From contig NZ_JALKFX010000014.1 of the NCBI RefSeq assembly GCF_023243045.1, forward strand, positions 30,238 through 90,788: 60,551 bases of DNA, written 5' to 3'. This document shows, piece by piece, positions 1 to 9,794 of the stretch; position 1 is the stretch's first letter; every line of letters starts with the position of its first letter. This stretch comes from Frankia sp. AgB32. GTDB taxonomy: Bacteria > Actinomycetota > Actinomycetes > Frankiales > Frankiaceae. The position numbers were made by a program, and so were the translations under genes. Under the pieces are notes generated by a model. That model was not told the origin of the DNA, did not search any database, and saw nothing but the letters and a program-made list of their open reading frames with translations.

Positions 1-72
1 GTCGCTGCCCGCCGGCGCGGCGCGGCGGGGCCCGCTGCGGCCGGTCGGTCGGGGGCCATCCGTAGGGGTGAA

Positions 73-495
73 TCAGCCGAGTGAGGGCGACGGGGGTTCC
101 GCCTCGCCGCCACGGATGCTGTCGGCGAGCTTCTGGATGAACTCCGGGTCGTCGTCCGGGCCCTTGGGTCGGGCGACCGACCGGCGGGTTCCCATCCGCG
201 AGCCGGGCCGTCCCAGGCCTGCCTCGCGACGGTCGATCTCCCAGGTGGATCGCTGGCCGAAGGCGGGGTGATCCGAGATCGCCCGCCGCGGCGGTCGGGG
301 TGCTCCAAGCCCGTTCAGGCTGGGGCGCCCGAAGAGGAACCAGGCAGCCGCGCCGAGGAGGCCGAAGAGGATCACCACGACGATCCAGATCGGCTTGGGC
401 ACGGCCCGTACCTCGTCAGGCGGTGTCCCGACGACGTCGATGATCGCGTACACCGAAACACCAATGATCACAAACAAAAGCGCGAGGCTCAGCAC
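73..495 (-). CDS. PLDc_N-type small membrane protein
   Basis: This 140-residue protein begins with a hydrophobic segment at about residues 2-21, then a short loop containing PPDEVR, then a second hydrophobic segment at about 33-54. This two-helix arrangement with a short acidic/proline loop is typical of the PLDc_N (phospholipase D N-terminal-like) family, which is a membrane module with no catalytic HKD motif. The C-terminal 85 residues are hydrophilic, rich in Arg/Pro/Asp, and probably cytoplasmic and disordered. The GTG start at 495 has an AAGGAG-like ribosome site about 12 nt upstream. The gene is divergent from the menaquinone genes. Its function is not known from sequence. Confidence 0.8.
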   Translation of the reverse strand: MLSLALLFVIIGVSVYAIIDVVGTPPDEVRAVPKPIWIVVVILFGLLGAAAWFLFGRPSLNGLGAPRPPRRAISDHPAFGQRSTWEIDRREAGLGRPGSRMGTRRSVARPKGPDDDPEFIQKLADSIRGGEAEPPSPSLG

Positions 496-808
496 CGGCC
501 GGTCGCTCCTTCCCGCTCCCTTGATCGATTAAATCGAACTCGACGTACTGGGTATGAACATCGGCCCGCGGGTATGTACTCCCAGCCACCCCGCGGCATC
601 GCCGGCGGGTCAGACGAGCGTGCGGCGCCCTCCCGGAAGGGCGCGCGTGTCGCGAAGATGGCCGGCCCGTGTATGCCTAGTGTGCCCTCCGGCCGGAGCC
701 CGCGTCCGGCCGGTCCGTCGGTACGCGCCGGGATGGCCGAGCGGCCGGGTGCGGTGACGGACGGTGGGTACCCGGACGGCGGGGGGCAGTGGCTGCCAGG
801 ATGGAGCA
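496..808. promoter_or_regulatory. Divergent intergenic region with a 13-bp palindrome
   Basis: About 310 nt separate the PLDc_N gene from the ubiD-like gene. The only clear structure is the perfect 13-bp palindrome TCGATTAAATCGA at 525-537, in a small AT-rich island just upstream of the PLDc_N ribosome site. It could be an operator or part of a promoter. I see no small gene here. Confidence 0.3.
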
Positions 809-2260
809 ATGGCCTGGGCGGATCTGCGTGCGTTTCTCGCACATCTCGAACGGCGTGGGGACCTGCGGCGGGTGTCGGCGACCGTCGATCCCCGGCTGGA
901 GATCACCGAGATCGTGACCCGGGTGGTGCGCGAGCGGGGACCGGCGCTGCTGTTCGAGTCGCCGCTCGGCGCGGACATGCCGGTGGCGATCAACGTGTTC
1001 GGAACCGAGGTGCGGATGGCTGCGGCGCTCGGCGTGGAGCGCCTGGACGACATCGGTGACCGGCTCGCGGCGCTGCTGCGCCCGGAGCTGCCGACCGGAC
1101 TGTCCGGGCTGCGCGACGCGCTGGGCAAGGCCGCGTCGCTGACCTCGCTGCCGCCGCGCCGCGTGCGCACCGCGCCCTGCCAGGAGATCGTGCACAAGGG
1201 GTCGGAGGTCGACCTGTTCCGGCTGCCCGGCCTGCATGCCTGGCCGGAGGATGGCGGCGCGTTCCTCAACCTGGGTCTCACCCACACCCGCCACCCGGAG
1301 ACCGGCGCCCGCAACCTGGGGATGTACCGGCTGCAGCGCCACGACGCGCGGACCGTCGGCATGCACTGGCAGATCCACAAGGACTCCAACGCCCATCACG
1401 CGGTCGCCGAGCGGCGCGGGGAGCGCCTGCCGGTGGCGATCGCGTTCGGCTGCGACCCGGCGGTCACCTACGCGGCCTCCGCGCCGCTGCCCGCCGACAT
1501 CGACGAGTACCTGTTCGCCGGGTACCTGCGCGGCGAGCGGGTCGAGATGGTCGACTGCCTGTCGGTTCCGCTGCGGGTGCCGGCGAACTCCCAGATCGTG
1601 CTGGAGGGGTGGCTGGAGCCGGGGGAGCGGCTGCCGGAGGGCCCGTTCGGCGACCACACCGGCTTCTACACCCCGGTCGAGCCGTTCCCCGCGCTGCACG
1701 TCGACGTCATGACGATGCGCCGGGACCCGATCTTCCAGACGATCATCGTCGGTCGGCCGCCGCAGGAGGACGGGCCGATGGGCAAGGCGACCGAACGCAT
1801 CTTCCGGCCGCTGATCAAGATGATGATCCCCGAGATCGTCGACTACGACCTGCCCGAGGCCGGGGTCTTCCACAACTGCTGCATCGTCTCGATCGACAAG
1901 CGATTCCCGAAGCACGCGCAGAAGGTGATGAACGCCATCTGGGGTGCGGGGCTGCTGTCCCTGTCCAAACTGATCGTCGTCGTCGACGCCGACTGTGACG
2001 TCCACGACTACGCCGAGGTTGCCTGGCGGGCGTTCGGCAACGTTGACTACGCGCACGATCTGATCACCATGGTCGGCCCGGTGGACCACCTCGACCATGC
2101 CTCCTACGAGCAGTTCTGGGGCGGCAAGGCCGGCGTCGACGCGACCCGCAAACTGCCGACCGAGGGTTACCGTCGGGAGGGTGGCTGGCCGACCGAGATC
2201 GTCATGGACGAGGCGGTCCGCGCCCAGGTCACCCGCCGTTGGAAGGAGTACGGCCTTTGA
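809..2260 (+). CDS. mqnL: UbiD-family decarboxylase, futalosine menaquinone pathway (MqnL-like)
   Basis: This 483-residue UbiD-type decarboxylase carries the family signature EGPFGDHTGFY (around residue 275). UbiD enzymes remove the ring carboxylate using prenylated FMN. In actinobacteria that lack the classical Men pathway, this homologue is assigned to decarboxylation of the prenylated dihydroxy-naphthoate intermediate. The start ATG at 809 has AGGA at 798-801 with 7-nt spacing; a longer in-frame start at 764 lacks family-like sequence. The stop overlaps the TTG start of the UbiA gene, and a UbiX gene that would supply the prFMN cofactor follows. The role rests on the co-located mqnE and mqnA, so the family is certain and the exact substrate is inferred. 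Confidence 0.9.
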   Translation: MAWADLRAFLAHLERRGDLRRVSATVDPRLEITEIVTRVVRERGPALLFESPLGADMPVAINVFGTEVRMAAALGVERLDDIGDRLAALLRPELPTGLSGLRDALGKAASLTSLPPRRVRTAPCQEIVHKGSEVDLFRLPGLHAWPEDGGAFLNLGLTHTRHPETGARNLGMYRLQRHDARTVGMHWQIHKDSNAHHAVAERRGERLPVAIAFGCDPAVTYAASAPLPADIDEYLFAGYLRGERVEMVDCLSVPLRVPANSQIVLEGWLEPGERLPEGPFGDHTGFYTPVEPFPALHVDVMTMRRDPIFQTIIVGRPPQEDGPMGKATERIFRPLIKMMIPEIVDYDLPEAGVFHNCCIVSIDKRFPKHAQKVMNAIWGAGLLSLSKLIVVVDADCDVHDYAEVAWRAFGNVDYAHDLITMVGPVDHLDHASYEQFWGGKAGVDATRKLPTEGYRREGGWPTEIVMDEAVRAQVTRRWKEYGL

Positions 2261-3210
2261 GTGACGCGACCTTCCTGCCGGGCCCGGGCGGCGCGGCAGC
2301 ACCCGGACGGGGCGCCGGCGGCGGCCCGGACCACGAGCTCGGCCACGTTCGGGCGTTCCTGCGCCTCGTCGTCATCGAGCACTCGGTGTTCGCCCTGCCG
2401 TTCGCCTACATCGCGGCGCTGGCGGCGTCGTTCGCCGCGTCCGGGTCGGTGCACTGGGCCGACCTGGCGCTCGTCACCGTCGCCATGGTCGCGGCGCGGA
2501 CCTTCGCGATGGCCGCGAACCGGATCATCGATCGGGCGATCGACGCGCGCAACCCGCGCACGGCCAACCGGGAGCTCGTCACGGGTGCCGTGTCGCTGCG
2601 TACCGCCGTGGTCGGCTCCGTGGCGGCGCTCGGCGTGTTCCTCGCCGCCGCGGCCGCGTTGTCCTGGCTGTGCCTCGCGCTGGCGCCGATCGCGGTCGCC
2701 CCGTTGGTGATCTATCCGTACGCCAAGCGGTTCACCGACTTCCCGCACGCGGTGCTCGGCATCGCGCAGGCCGTCGCCCCGATCGGTGCCTGGATCGCGG
2801 TCACCGGCCACTGGTCGTGGGCGGCGTTCGTGCTCGGTCTCGCCGTCGGCAGCTGGATCGGCGGGTTCGACCTGATCTACGCCTGCCAGGACGCCGAGAT
2901 CGACCGGCGGATCGGGGTGCGGTCGGTGCCGGCCCGCTTCGGCGTCCGCGGGGCGCTGATCGGCTCGAGCGTCACGCATGTCGTGACGTTCGGCCTGTTC
3001 GTCGGGTACGGCCTGATGGCGAGCGCCGGCGCCTGGTGGTGGGCGGGCCTGGCGATCACCGCGGCGATCTTCTGCTACGAGCATGCGATCGTCTCGCCGA
3101 CCGACCTGTCCCGGGTGAACCGGGCGTTCCTCACCGCGAACGGTTTCGTCGGCATCGCCCTGTTCGCCTTCGCTGTCGCCGACCTGCTCAGCCGCGGCCT
3201 GTCCGGCTGA
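2257..3210 (+). CDS. mqnP: UbiA-family prenyltransferase (MqnP-like)
   Basis: This is a 317-residue polytopic membrane protein with the two aspartate-rich UbiA motifs: NRIIDRAID (first NRxxDxxxD motif) and DAEID (second DxxxD motif). UbiA enzymes attach a polyprenyl chain to an aromatic ring using Mg-pyrophosphate chemistry, here most likely the menaquinone side chain. The TTG start at 2257 overlaps the ubiD stop by 4 nt (TTGA) and is preceded by a strong GGAAGGAG at 2241-2248 with 8-nt spacing, indicating translational coupling. Frame-compatible codons further upstream lie inside the ribosome site and were rejected. Confidence 0.9.
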   Translation: MSDATFLPGPGGAAAPGRGAGGGPDHELGHVRAFLRLVVIEHSVFALPFAYIAALAASFAASGSVHWADLALVTVAMVAARTFAMAANRIIDRAIDARNPRTANRELVTGAVSLRTAVVGSVAALGVFLAAAAALSWLCLALAPIAVAPLVIYPYAKRFTDFPHAVLGIAQAVAPIGAWIAVTGHWSWAAFVLGLAVGSWIGGFDLIYACQDAEIDRRIGVRSVPARFGVRGALIGSSVTHVVTFGLFVGYGLMASAGAWWWAGLAITAAIFCYEHAIVSPTDLSRVNRAFLTANGFVGIALFAFAVADLLSRGLSG

Positions 3211-3223
3211 GTCGACGCGTCGC

Positions 3224-3940
3224 GTGAGCTCCGCATCGCCCTCGCGGGTGCCATGGGTCGTCGGGGTCAGCGGCGCGAGCGGAACGCCGTACGCCGCCGC
3301 AGTGCTGCGCGGCCTGCTCGCCGCCGGGCTTCCGGTCGACCTGGTGATCTCCCGCGCCGCCCGGCTCACCCTGCTCGACGAGACCGGCATCGCCTGGCAC
3401 GACGGCGACTGGGCGACGTCGCTGACCGCCTGGCTGACCCAGCCGCTCGACGCGGGCACCGGGGGCAACGGGGGCGACGCGGCGCGCGCCGGGGCGGCGA
3501 CCGCGCTCGCCGCCGCGGTGCGCGCGCTGGTCGAGGTGCACGCGGCGGGCAACCTCGCGGCGGCGCCGAGCAGTGGTTCCCATCCGACCCGCGGGATGAT
3601 CGTCGTCCCGGCGAGCACCGCGTCCCTCGCCGGGATCGCGCTCGGGCTGTCCAAGGACCTTCTCCAGCGTGCGGCGGACGTGACCCTCAAGGAGGGGCGC
3701 CGGCTGGTCGTCGTCCCCCGGGAGATGCCGTACACCGGGGCGACGCTGCGCCACATGCTTGCCCTGCACGACGCGGGCGCGGTCGTCGCCGCAGCGAGTC
3801 CCGGCTTCTACGCGGGCGCTCGCCGCGCCGCCGACCTCGTGGACTTCGTCGCCGGTCGGGTCCTCGACGCGGCCGGGGTCGAGCACACGCTGTACCGGCG
3901 ATGGGCCGGTGAGCTGGGCGGCGCCCGCCAGTCCTGCTGA
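3224..3940 (+). CDS. mqnM: UbiX-family flavin prenyltransferase (MqnM-like)
   Basis: This 238-residue flavoprotein has the N-terminal UbiX/Pad1 motif GVSGASGTPYA and the C-terminal region PREMPYTGATLRHM that shapes the FMN and dimethylallyl-phosphate site. UbiX makes the prenylated FMN needed by UbiD enzymes, and its position 14 nt after the ubiA gene completes a UbiD-UbiA-UbiX set. An Ala/Gly-rich insertion at about residues 80-110 makes it longer than the usual UbiX length of roughly 190-200. The start is GTG at 3224. Confidence 0.9.
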   Translation: MSSASPSRVPWVVGVSGASGTPYAAAVLRGLLAAGLPVDLVISRAARLTLLDETGIAWHDGDWATSLTAWLTQPLDAGTGGNGGDAARAGAATALAAAVRALVEVHAAGNLAAAPSSGSHPTRGMIVVPASTASLAGIALGLSKDLLQRAADVTLKEGRRLVVVPREMPYTGATLRHMLALHDAGAVVAAASPGFYAGARRAADLVDFVAGRVLDAAGVEHTLYRRWAGELGGARQSC

Positions 3941-3958
3941 GACGGTCCTGCTGAGACG
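3931..3958. repeat. 14-bp tandem duplication across the mqnM stop codon
   Basis: GTCCTGCTGAGACG occurs twice in perfect tandem at 3931-3944 and 3945-3958. The first copy contains the TGA stop of the UbiX gene. The second adds another TGA in the same relative position. It looks like a recent slippage duplication. Confidence 0.85.
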
Positions 3959-4088
3959 CCGGCCGGCAACCCTCTGGTCGCGGTGGCCTGGGGACGGGCA
4001 GAGTGGTCGGTGTCGGCCCCGCCTCGGGGCGGTCGGCCCCGGGTCGGTGCGACGGCGGGGCGAGGAGCTGGGCGGATAGAGGACTGAG

Positions 4089-4493
4089 ATGGCGGGTGGG
4101 GGGCGCGGAGCGCCGAAGGACCGAGCGCCGAAGGACCGAGCGCCGAAGGACCGGGGGGCGAAGGACCGGGGGGCGAAGGACCAAGGACGCGGGCCTGGGC
4201 GGTCCGGGGGAGCCGGGCGGCCGACGAAGAACGCGGCGTCGCGCCGTCCCGCCCGCCCGGCCCGCCCGGCGCAGGCGGACGTCGATCTGCGGGTGCAGCT
4301 GCCGTACTTCCTGGCGCGGCTGGCGGCCCTCGTGGTGATCACGGTTGTGCTCGCCCTCGTCGGGGTGAACCTGCTCCTGGCGGTGCTCATCGGCTTCGTC
4401 GTCGCCGGCCTGCTGACCTGGCCGCTCGGGCGGATGCAGCGCCGGGCCGCGCAGCGGGCGGCGAGTCGGGACCAGCCCGGCCCGGGCGCGTGA
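4089..4493 (+). CDS. DUF4229-type small membrane protein with KDR repeats
   Basis: This 134-residue protein has a basic, repetitive N-terminus (residues 8-28) made of five copies of a (A/G)xKDR pentapeptide. It is encoded by 15-bp near-identical tandem units between about 4109 and 4183. Two hydrophobic helices follow at about 79-95 and 98-114, then an Arg-rich tail. The helical half (LPYFLARLAALVVI onward) is DUF4229-like and related to the 79-residue protein at 6043-6282. ATG 4089 is preceded by GAGGA at 4079-4083. The function is unknown. DUF4229 proteins sitting next to menaquinone genes suggest a role at the membrane face of quinone synthesis, but that is inference. Confidence 0.75.
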   Translation: MAGGGRGAPKDRAPKDRAPKDRGAKDRGAKDQGRGPGRSGGAGRPTKNAASRRPARPARPAQADVDLRVQLPYFLARLAALVVITVVLALVGVNLLLAVLIGFVVAGLLTWPLGRMQRRAAQRAASRDQPGPGA

Positions 4494-4587
4494 GCGGACG
4501 GGCGACGCGCTGGCCGCGGGAAGGCTGTGACGGGTCAGCCCGTCCGGGCGGGGGAGTCCAGGCGGCGCAACGGGCTAACCTTGGTTC

Positions 4588-5736
4588 ATGGATGCTGGGC
4601 TCAGGCGGGAGATCGAGGCCAAGGTCGCGGCGGGTGAGCGGCTGAGTCGCGCGGACGGTGAGGCGCTGTTCGCCAGCGACGATCTGGTGTGGCTCGGCGG
4701 ACTGGCCCACGAGGTCCGGACCAGGAAGAACGGCGACCGGACGTTCTTCAACGTGAACCGGCACCTCAACCTCACGAACGTGTGCTCGGCGTCCTGTGCG
4801 TACTGCTCGTTCCAGCGCAAGCCGGGCGAGGCCGACGCGTACACGATGCGGATCGAGGAGGCCGTCCGGCTGGCGCGGGAGATGGAGCCGGCCGGTATCA
4901 CCGAGCTGCACATCGTCAACGGTCTGCATCCCACCCTGCCGTGGCGCTACTACCCGCGGTCGCTGCGGGAGCTGCGGGCGGCGCTGCCGGGCGTGGCGCT
5001 CAAGGCGTTCACCGCGACCGAGATCCACTGGTTCGAGAAGATCAGCGGACTGTCCGCGGACGAGATCCTCGACGAGCTGATCGACGCCGGACTGGACTCG
5101 CTGACCGGCGGCGGCGCGGAGATCTTTGACTGGGAGATCCGCCAGCAGATCGTCGGCCACGACACCCACTGGGAGGACTGGTCGCGCATCCACCGGCTGG
5201 CGCACGCAAAGGGCCTGCGCACCCCGTGCACGATGCTCTATGGCCATGTCGAGCAGCCGCGGCACCGGGTCGACCACATTCTCCGACTGCGGGAGCTGCA
5301 GGACGAGACCGGCGGCTTCGCGGTGTTCATCCCGCTGCGCTTCCAGCACGACGCGGCCGGTGACCCGCGCAACCGGCTGATGAACCAGCCGATGGCGACC
5401 GGCGCGGAGGCGCTGAAGACGTTCGCGGTGTCCCGCCTGCTGTTCGACAACGTCGACCACGTGAAGTGCTTCTGGGTCATGCACGGGCTGACCACGGCGC
5501 AGCTCGCGCTGAACTTCGGCGCCGACGACCTGGACGGCTCGGTCGTCGAATACAAGATCACCCATGATGCGGACCGGTTCGGCACGCCCACCACGATGAC
5601 GCGGGACGACCTGCTGACCATCATTCGCGACGCCGGCTTCCGGCCGGTCGAACGGGACACCCGCTATCAGGAGATCCGCCAGTTCGACGGGCCCGACCCG
5701 GCCCGCCGTGAGGTCGCGTCCTCCATCGACGCCTGA
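4588..5736 (+). CDS. mqnE: Aminofutalosine synthase (radical SAM)
   Basis: This 382-residue radical SAM enzyme has its CxxxCxxC cluster motif at Cys66, Cys70 and Cys73 (CSASCAYC), then the FQRKPGEADAY and HIVNGLHPTLPW segments typical of MqnE. It joins the MqnA product to SAM to give aminodeoxyfutalosine, the second step of the futalosine menaquinone route. The C-terminus contains the IPLRFQH and family-specific Asn/Asp-rich regions. ATG 4588 is used; its ribosome site is weak. mqnB, mqnC and mqnD are not in the window and must be elsewhere. Confidence 0.95.
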   Translation: MDAGLRREIEAKVAAGERLSRADGEALFASDDLVWLGGLAHEVRTRKNGDRTFFNVNRHLNLTNVCSASCAYCSFQRKPGEADAYTMRIEEAVRLAREMEPAGITELHIVNGLHPTLPWRYYPRSLRELRAALPGVALKAFTATEIHWFEKISGLSADEILDELIDAGLDSLTGGGAEIFDWEIRQQIVGHDTHWEDWSRIHRLAHAKGLRTPCTMLYGHVEQPRHRVDHILRLRELQDETGGFAVFIPLRFQHDAAGDPRNRLMNQPMATGAEALKTFAVSRLLFDNVDHVKCFWVMHGLTTAQLALNFGADDLDGSVVEYKITHDADRFGTPTTMTRDDLLTIIRDAGFRPVERDTRYQEIRQFDGPDPARREVASSIDA

Positions 5737-5752
5737 GCCGGGGACGATCCTG

Positions 5753-7160
<1,408 letters not shown>

Positions 7161-7174
7161 GCCGCGCCGGCTGC

Positions 7175-8155
7175 TCAGACCGGCGGCTGGAACGCGTGGG
7201 TGAGGCCGCTTGGGGACTGCGGCACGTGCCGGTGCGAGTCCGTGTCGGCGAACCGGGCGATGCGCCCCTTCACCAGGGCGATCAACAGCGGCGGCGTCGC
7301 CCGCCCGCCGGGGGCGGTCAGCATCTCGGTGAGTGGGTCGATGCTGTCGAGCCCGGCGGCCACGGACTCGTACGGCGGCTCGCCGTCCGGCCCGGCGGGC
7401 AGGGCGGGGCCGGTCGCCGCGGGGCGAGGCCGGGCCGGCGGCGCGGCGGCGTCCAGGCCGGCGGTCGTGCAGGCCCGCCGGGCGGCCGCGTCGATGAGCG
7501 CGTTGACCGCGAGCGTCCAGGCGCGCAGCCCCTCGTGCCCGGTGAGTTCGGTGAACACCGCCGCCTCCAGGCAGCAGGTGCTGGCACCGGCCAGCTCGTC
7601 GACATCGAGCAGGGAGATGGCGAGCAGGCCGGCGAGGTGGCCGGCGAGCATGAACAGCCGGAACTGCTGATGCGGCAGCAACGGAGTGCGCAGCAGATTG
7701 TCGACCACGCTCTGGTGATCGAGTACGCGGGCGGTGACGTCCGCCGGGTCGAGCCGCTCGGCCTTCTCGATGAGGTCGGCGACCAGCCGGTCGAGGTAGT
7801 CCAGCTCGCTGTCGGAACGGCGGTGGTCGAGCAGGTTCGAGACCCGCCGACGGGATTCCAGCTCCGGGTCGGGCTGGCGGCGCAGGCGCTCCGCCCGGGC
7901 CGCCACCGCGGCCTCGCGCAGGTCGATGAGGGCGCCGCCGGCCTCCAGCGCCGCGTCGACGGCCGCGATGACCGGACGCGACGGAATGCCACGGCTGGGC
8001 TGTTCGAGCTGCGCGATGTACTGGCGGCTGTACCCGGTCCGCCCGGCGAGCTCCGGACGGCCGAGGGCGCGTTCACAGCGACGCCGACGGATCTCCGTCG
8101 GAAGCAGATCCTCGGCGGTGGCCGCATCATGCTGGCCTCGGCCCCGTTGCCGCAT
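7175..8155 (-). CDS. XRE-type HTH regulator
   Basis: This 326-residue protein has an N-terminal helix-turn-helix (about residues 20-70, recognition region GYSRQYIAQLEQPSRGIPS). A long alpha-helical region follows, in the style of actinobacterial XRE regulators with a TPR-like sensor half (repeated Ala/Leu helices about 85-230). The C-terminus is Pro-rich. ATG 8155 is preceded by GGAAGGA about 9 nt away. It converges on mqnA and is divergent from the receiver protein. The perfect 8-bp palindrome GTGATCAC at 8262-8269, about 107 nt upstream, is a possible autoregulatory site. The ligand and targets are unknown. Confidence 0.8.
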   Translation of the reverse strand: MRQRGRGQHDAATAEDLLPTEIRRRRCERALGRPELAGRTGYSRQYIAQLEQPSRGIPSRPVIAAVDAALEAGGALIDLREAAVAARAERLRRQPDPELESRRRVSNLLDHRRSDSELDYLDRLVADLIEKAERLDPADVTARVLDHQSVVDNLLRTPLLPHQQFRLFMLAGHLAGLLAISLLDVDELAGASTCCLEAAVFTELTGHEGLRAWTLAVNALIDAAARRACTTAGLDAAAPPARPRPAATGPALPAGPDGEPPYESVAAGLDSIDPLTEMLTAPGGRATPPLLIALVKGRIARFADTDSHRHVPQSPSGLTHAFQPPV

Positions 8156-8658
8156 CTGTGACGTCCTTCCGCCTGGCAGAGGGCGCCTCCCGCGAGGGGA
8201 GGCTCAGTGGTTGTGCGCCGCCGCGCGCGTCGGCTGGCGGGCCGGCCGGGATTCACTGGTAGTGATCACATTACTCCATGGCGCACCCTTATAGGCTAGG
8301 GGTCTAAAGTCCCATACGCGAGTGGTCATATTAGTTGCTCTCTGTAATCAACTAATGAAGTTGCGGCGATGGCCATCGCCGCTCGCAGTGGCTGTGTAGC
8401 GCCCCGATGACACCGTGACATGATCGCCGTGCCGGCTGCCGTCGAGCCATTATGCCGCCCTTCTTGGGTACTTGTTGGGAAACGTGAGTGATGTGGCTGA
8501 ACGGTTGCCGGAAACTCCGGTAATCGTCACGGGATCGTCGTGGCACCAATTCCCGTAAGCCGGACTATCTCTGTGCGGCCAGGCCTGCGGCACTTCGCCA
8601 CGATCTGTGGGTATCGCCATGGCGGGCCCGGTTCGGGGCTGGCGGGAAACCATCCTGA
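8156..8658. promoter_or_regulatory. AT-richer divergent region with inverted repeats
   Basis: This 500-nt stretch between divergent genes is locally AT-rich, unlike its surroundings. It contains GTGATCAC at 8262-8269. It also contains the inverted repeat TTAGTTG (8331-8337) / CAACTAA (8349-8355) with an 11-nt spacer. No convincing small ORF was found. It most likely carries the divergent promoters of the HTH regulator and the receiver-domain gene. Confidence 0.45.
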
Positions 8659-9333
8659 ATGACGATGTGCGTGCCCAGGCGGGGCGCGTACAAAAGAATG
8701 GTGGATACCGGCCGTTCGGTGGATGCCCACACCATCAGGCCCGGCCGCGGCGAGGCCGTCGGCTCGGCTGGCGGCGCCCCGCTGCCCGAGCCCGATGCGG
8801 GGCCGGGCTGGCGCGGGGCCGCGGAGATCGGGCTCGCCGCGGTGGCGCCGCTCGCCGGCCCGGCGTCCGGGCCGGAGCTGTCTGGCGGGCGCCCGGTCGA
8901 TGTCGCGAACACCCGCGACGGTGTCGGCGTGGCGGGCTCGCGGTCCGCTCCGCCGCCCCGCCGGGTCGTCGTCGTCGACGACGCCGACGGCGTGCGTGAT
9001 CTCCTGTGTCTGCTGCTGGGCGCCGAGCCGGACTTCGTGATCGTGGGCGCCGCGTCGAACGGGGTGGAGGCGATCGAGGAGGTTGTCCGCACCGCGCCGG
9101 ACCTCGTCCTGCTCGATCTCGCCATGCCGGTGCTGGACGGTATCGGCGCGTTGCCCCGCATCCGGCGGGCGGTTCCGCAGGCGGTGGTGGTGATCTTCAC
9201 GGGCTTCTCCGAGGAGGTGCTGCTCGACCGGGTGCTCTCCCTCGGGGCGGACGCGCTGCTGGAGAAGGGCCTGGCCACGGGGCCCCTGGTGGATCAGCTT
9301 CGCAAGCTGTGTGCCTCCCCCCGGCTGGCCTGA
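8659..9333 (+). CDS. Stand-alone response-regulator receiver protein
   Basis: This protein is up to 224 residues long, with one receiver domain from about residue 102 to 220. The acidic pair is Asp107/Asp108 (VVVVDDADG), the phosphoacceptor is Asp153 (LVLLDLAMP), Thr181 sits in VIFTGF, and Lys203 in LEKG. There is no DNA-binding or enzymatic output domain. The first ~100 residues are Gly/Ala/Pro-rich and look disordered; the true start may be ATG 8698 or later, since none has a strong ribosome site. No histidine kinase is adjacent, so a partner elsewhere is likely. Confidence 0.8.
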   Translation: MTMCVPRRGAYKRMVDTGRSVDAHTIRPGRGEAVGSAGGAPLPEPDAGPGWRGAAEIGLAAVAPLAGPASGPELSGGRPVDVANTRDGVGVAGSRSAPPPRRVVVVDDADGVRDLLCLLLGAEPDFVIVGAASNGVEAIEEVVRTAPDLVLLDLAMPVLDGIGALPRIRRAVPQAVVVIFTGFSEEVLLDRVLSLGADALLEKGLATGPLVDQLRKLCASPRLA

Positions 9334-9392
9334 CCGAGATTTGTTCATCTTCCCCACCGGTGCGATAGAGTTGTGGTGGCGGTGTCCGAAGG

Positions 9393-9420
9393 TGGCGTCC
9401 AGATGGCGTCCAGATGGCGT
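9393..9420. repeat. Short tandem repeat in the sulfur leader region
   Basis: Two and a half tandem copies of an 11-bp unit (GGCGTCCAGAT) lie about 230-250 nt upstream of the leader ORF. They may be slippage products with no function. Confidence 0.6.
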
Positions 9421-9645
9421 GAAGGCAGCGCGTTCGCCCAGGTTGCGGCGATTTGTCACGGATTGAGGGCGGCGTGACGGGTCTCCGTTCTCACAACCTG
9501 CCCATCGGCGCCCCATCTGTGGAAACATGGATCCGTGGTCTTGCGCGCCCTCACCCCTCGGGCGCCGGTCTCGCGAAAGTCCGACCGTCCGGTCGGCGTC
9601 GCGTCCCGGCGTGGGGCAGCGCCGTCCCCTGCGGCTTCGTGCCTG

Positions 9646-9726
9646 GTGATCGAGCCGATGCTCGTCGCCCGTCTGCACGTCGACCTGCTGCGGGTCTCCA
9701 GCGCGAGCTGTCGCCGCTTCCGCTGA
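9646..9726 (+). CDS. Cysteine-attenuator-like leader peptide
   Basis: This very short ORF starts at GTG 9646 or ATG 9658 (GGTGA at 9645-9649 would serve the ATG) and stops at 9724-9726. The ATG version is 22 residues: MLVARLHVDLLRVSSASCRR followed by Phe-Arg. The HVDLxRxSSAxC pattern recurs in small actinobacterial ORFs annotated as putative leader peptides in front of sulfur-assimilation and sulfur-transport genes. Related Cys-containing short ORFs in mycobacteria are reported to act as cysteine-responsive attenuators. It lies 68 nt before the sulfite reductase start. The ORF and motif are seen; the regulatory role is inferred. Confidence 0.7.
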   Translation: MIEPMLVARLHVDLLRVSSASCRRFR

Positions 9727-9794
9727 CGTCCTGACGTCCCTGCGCGGCGCCGTGTCCTCGGTGTCGCGCCTCCCCGCGCGTCGAGAGATCTTCC

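Noticed and set aside
4109-4183. Possible CRISPR-like repeats
   Set aside because: They are contiguous 15-bp units encoding KDR pentapeptides, with no spacers.
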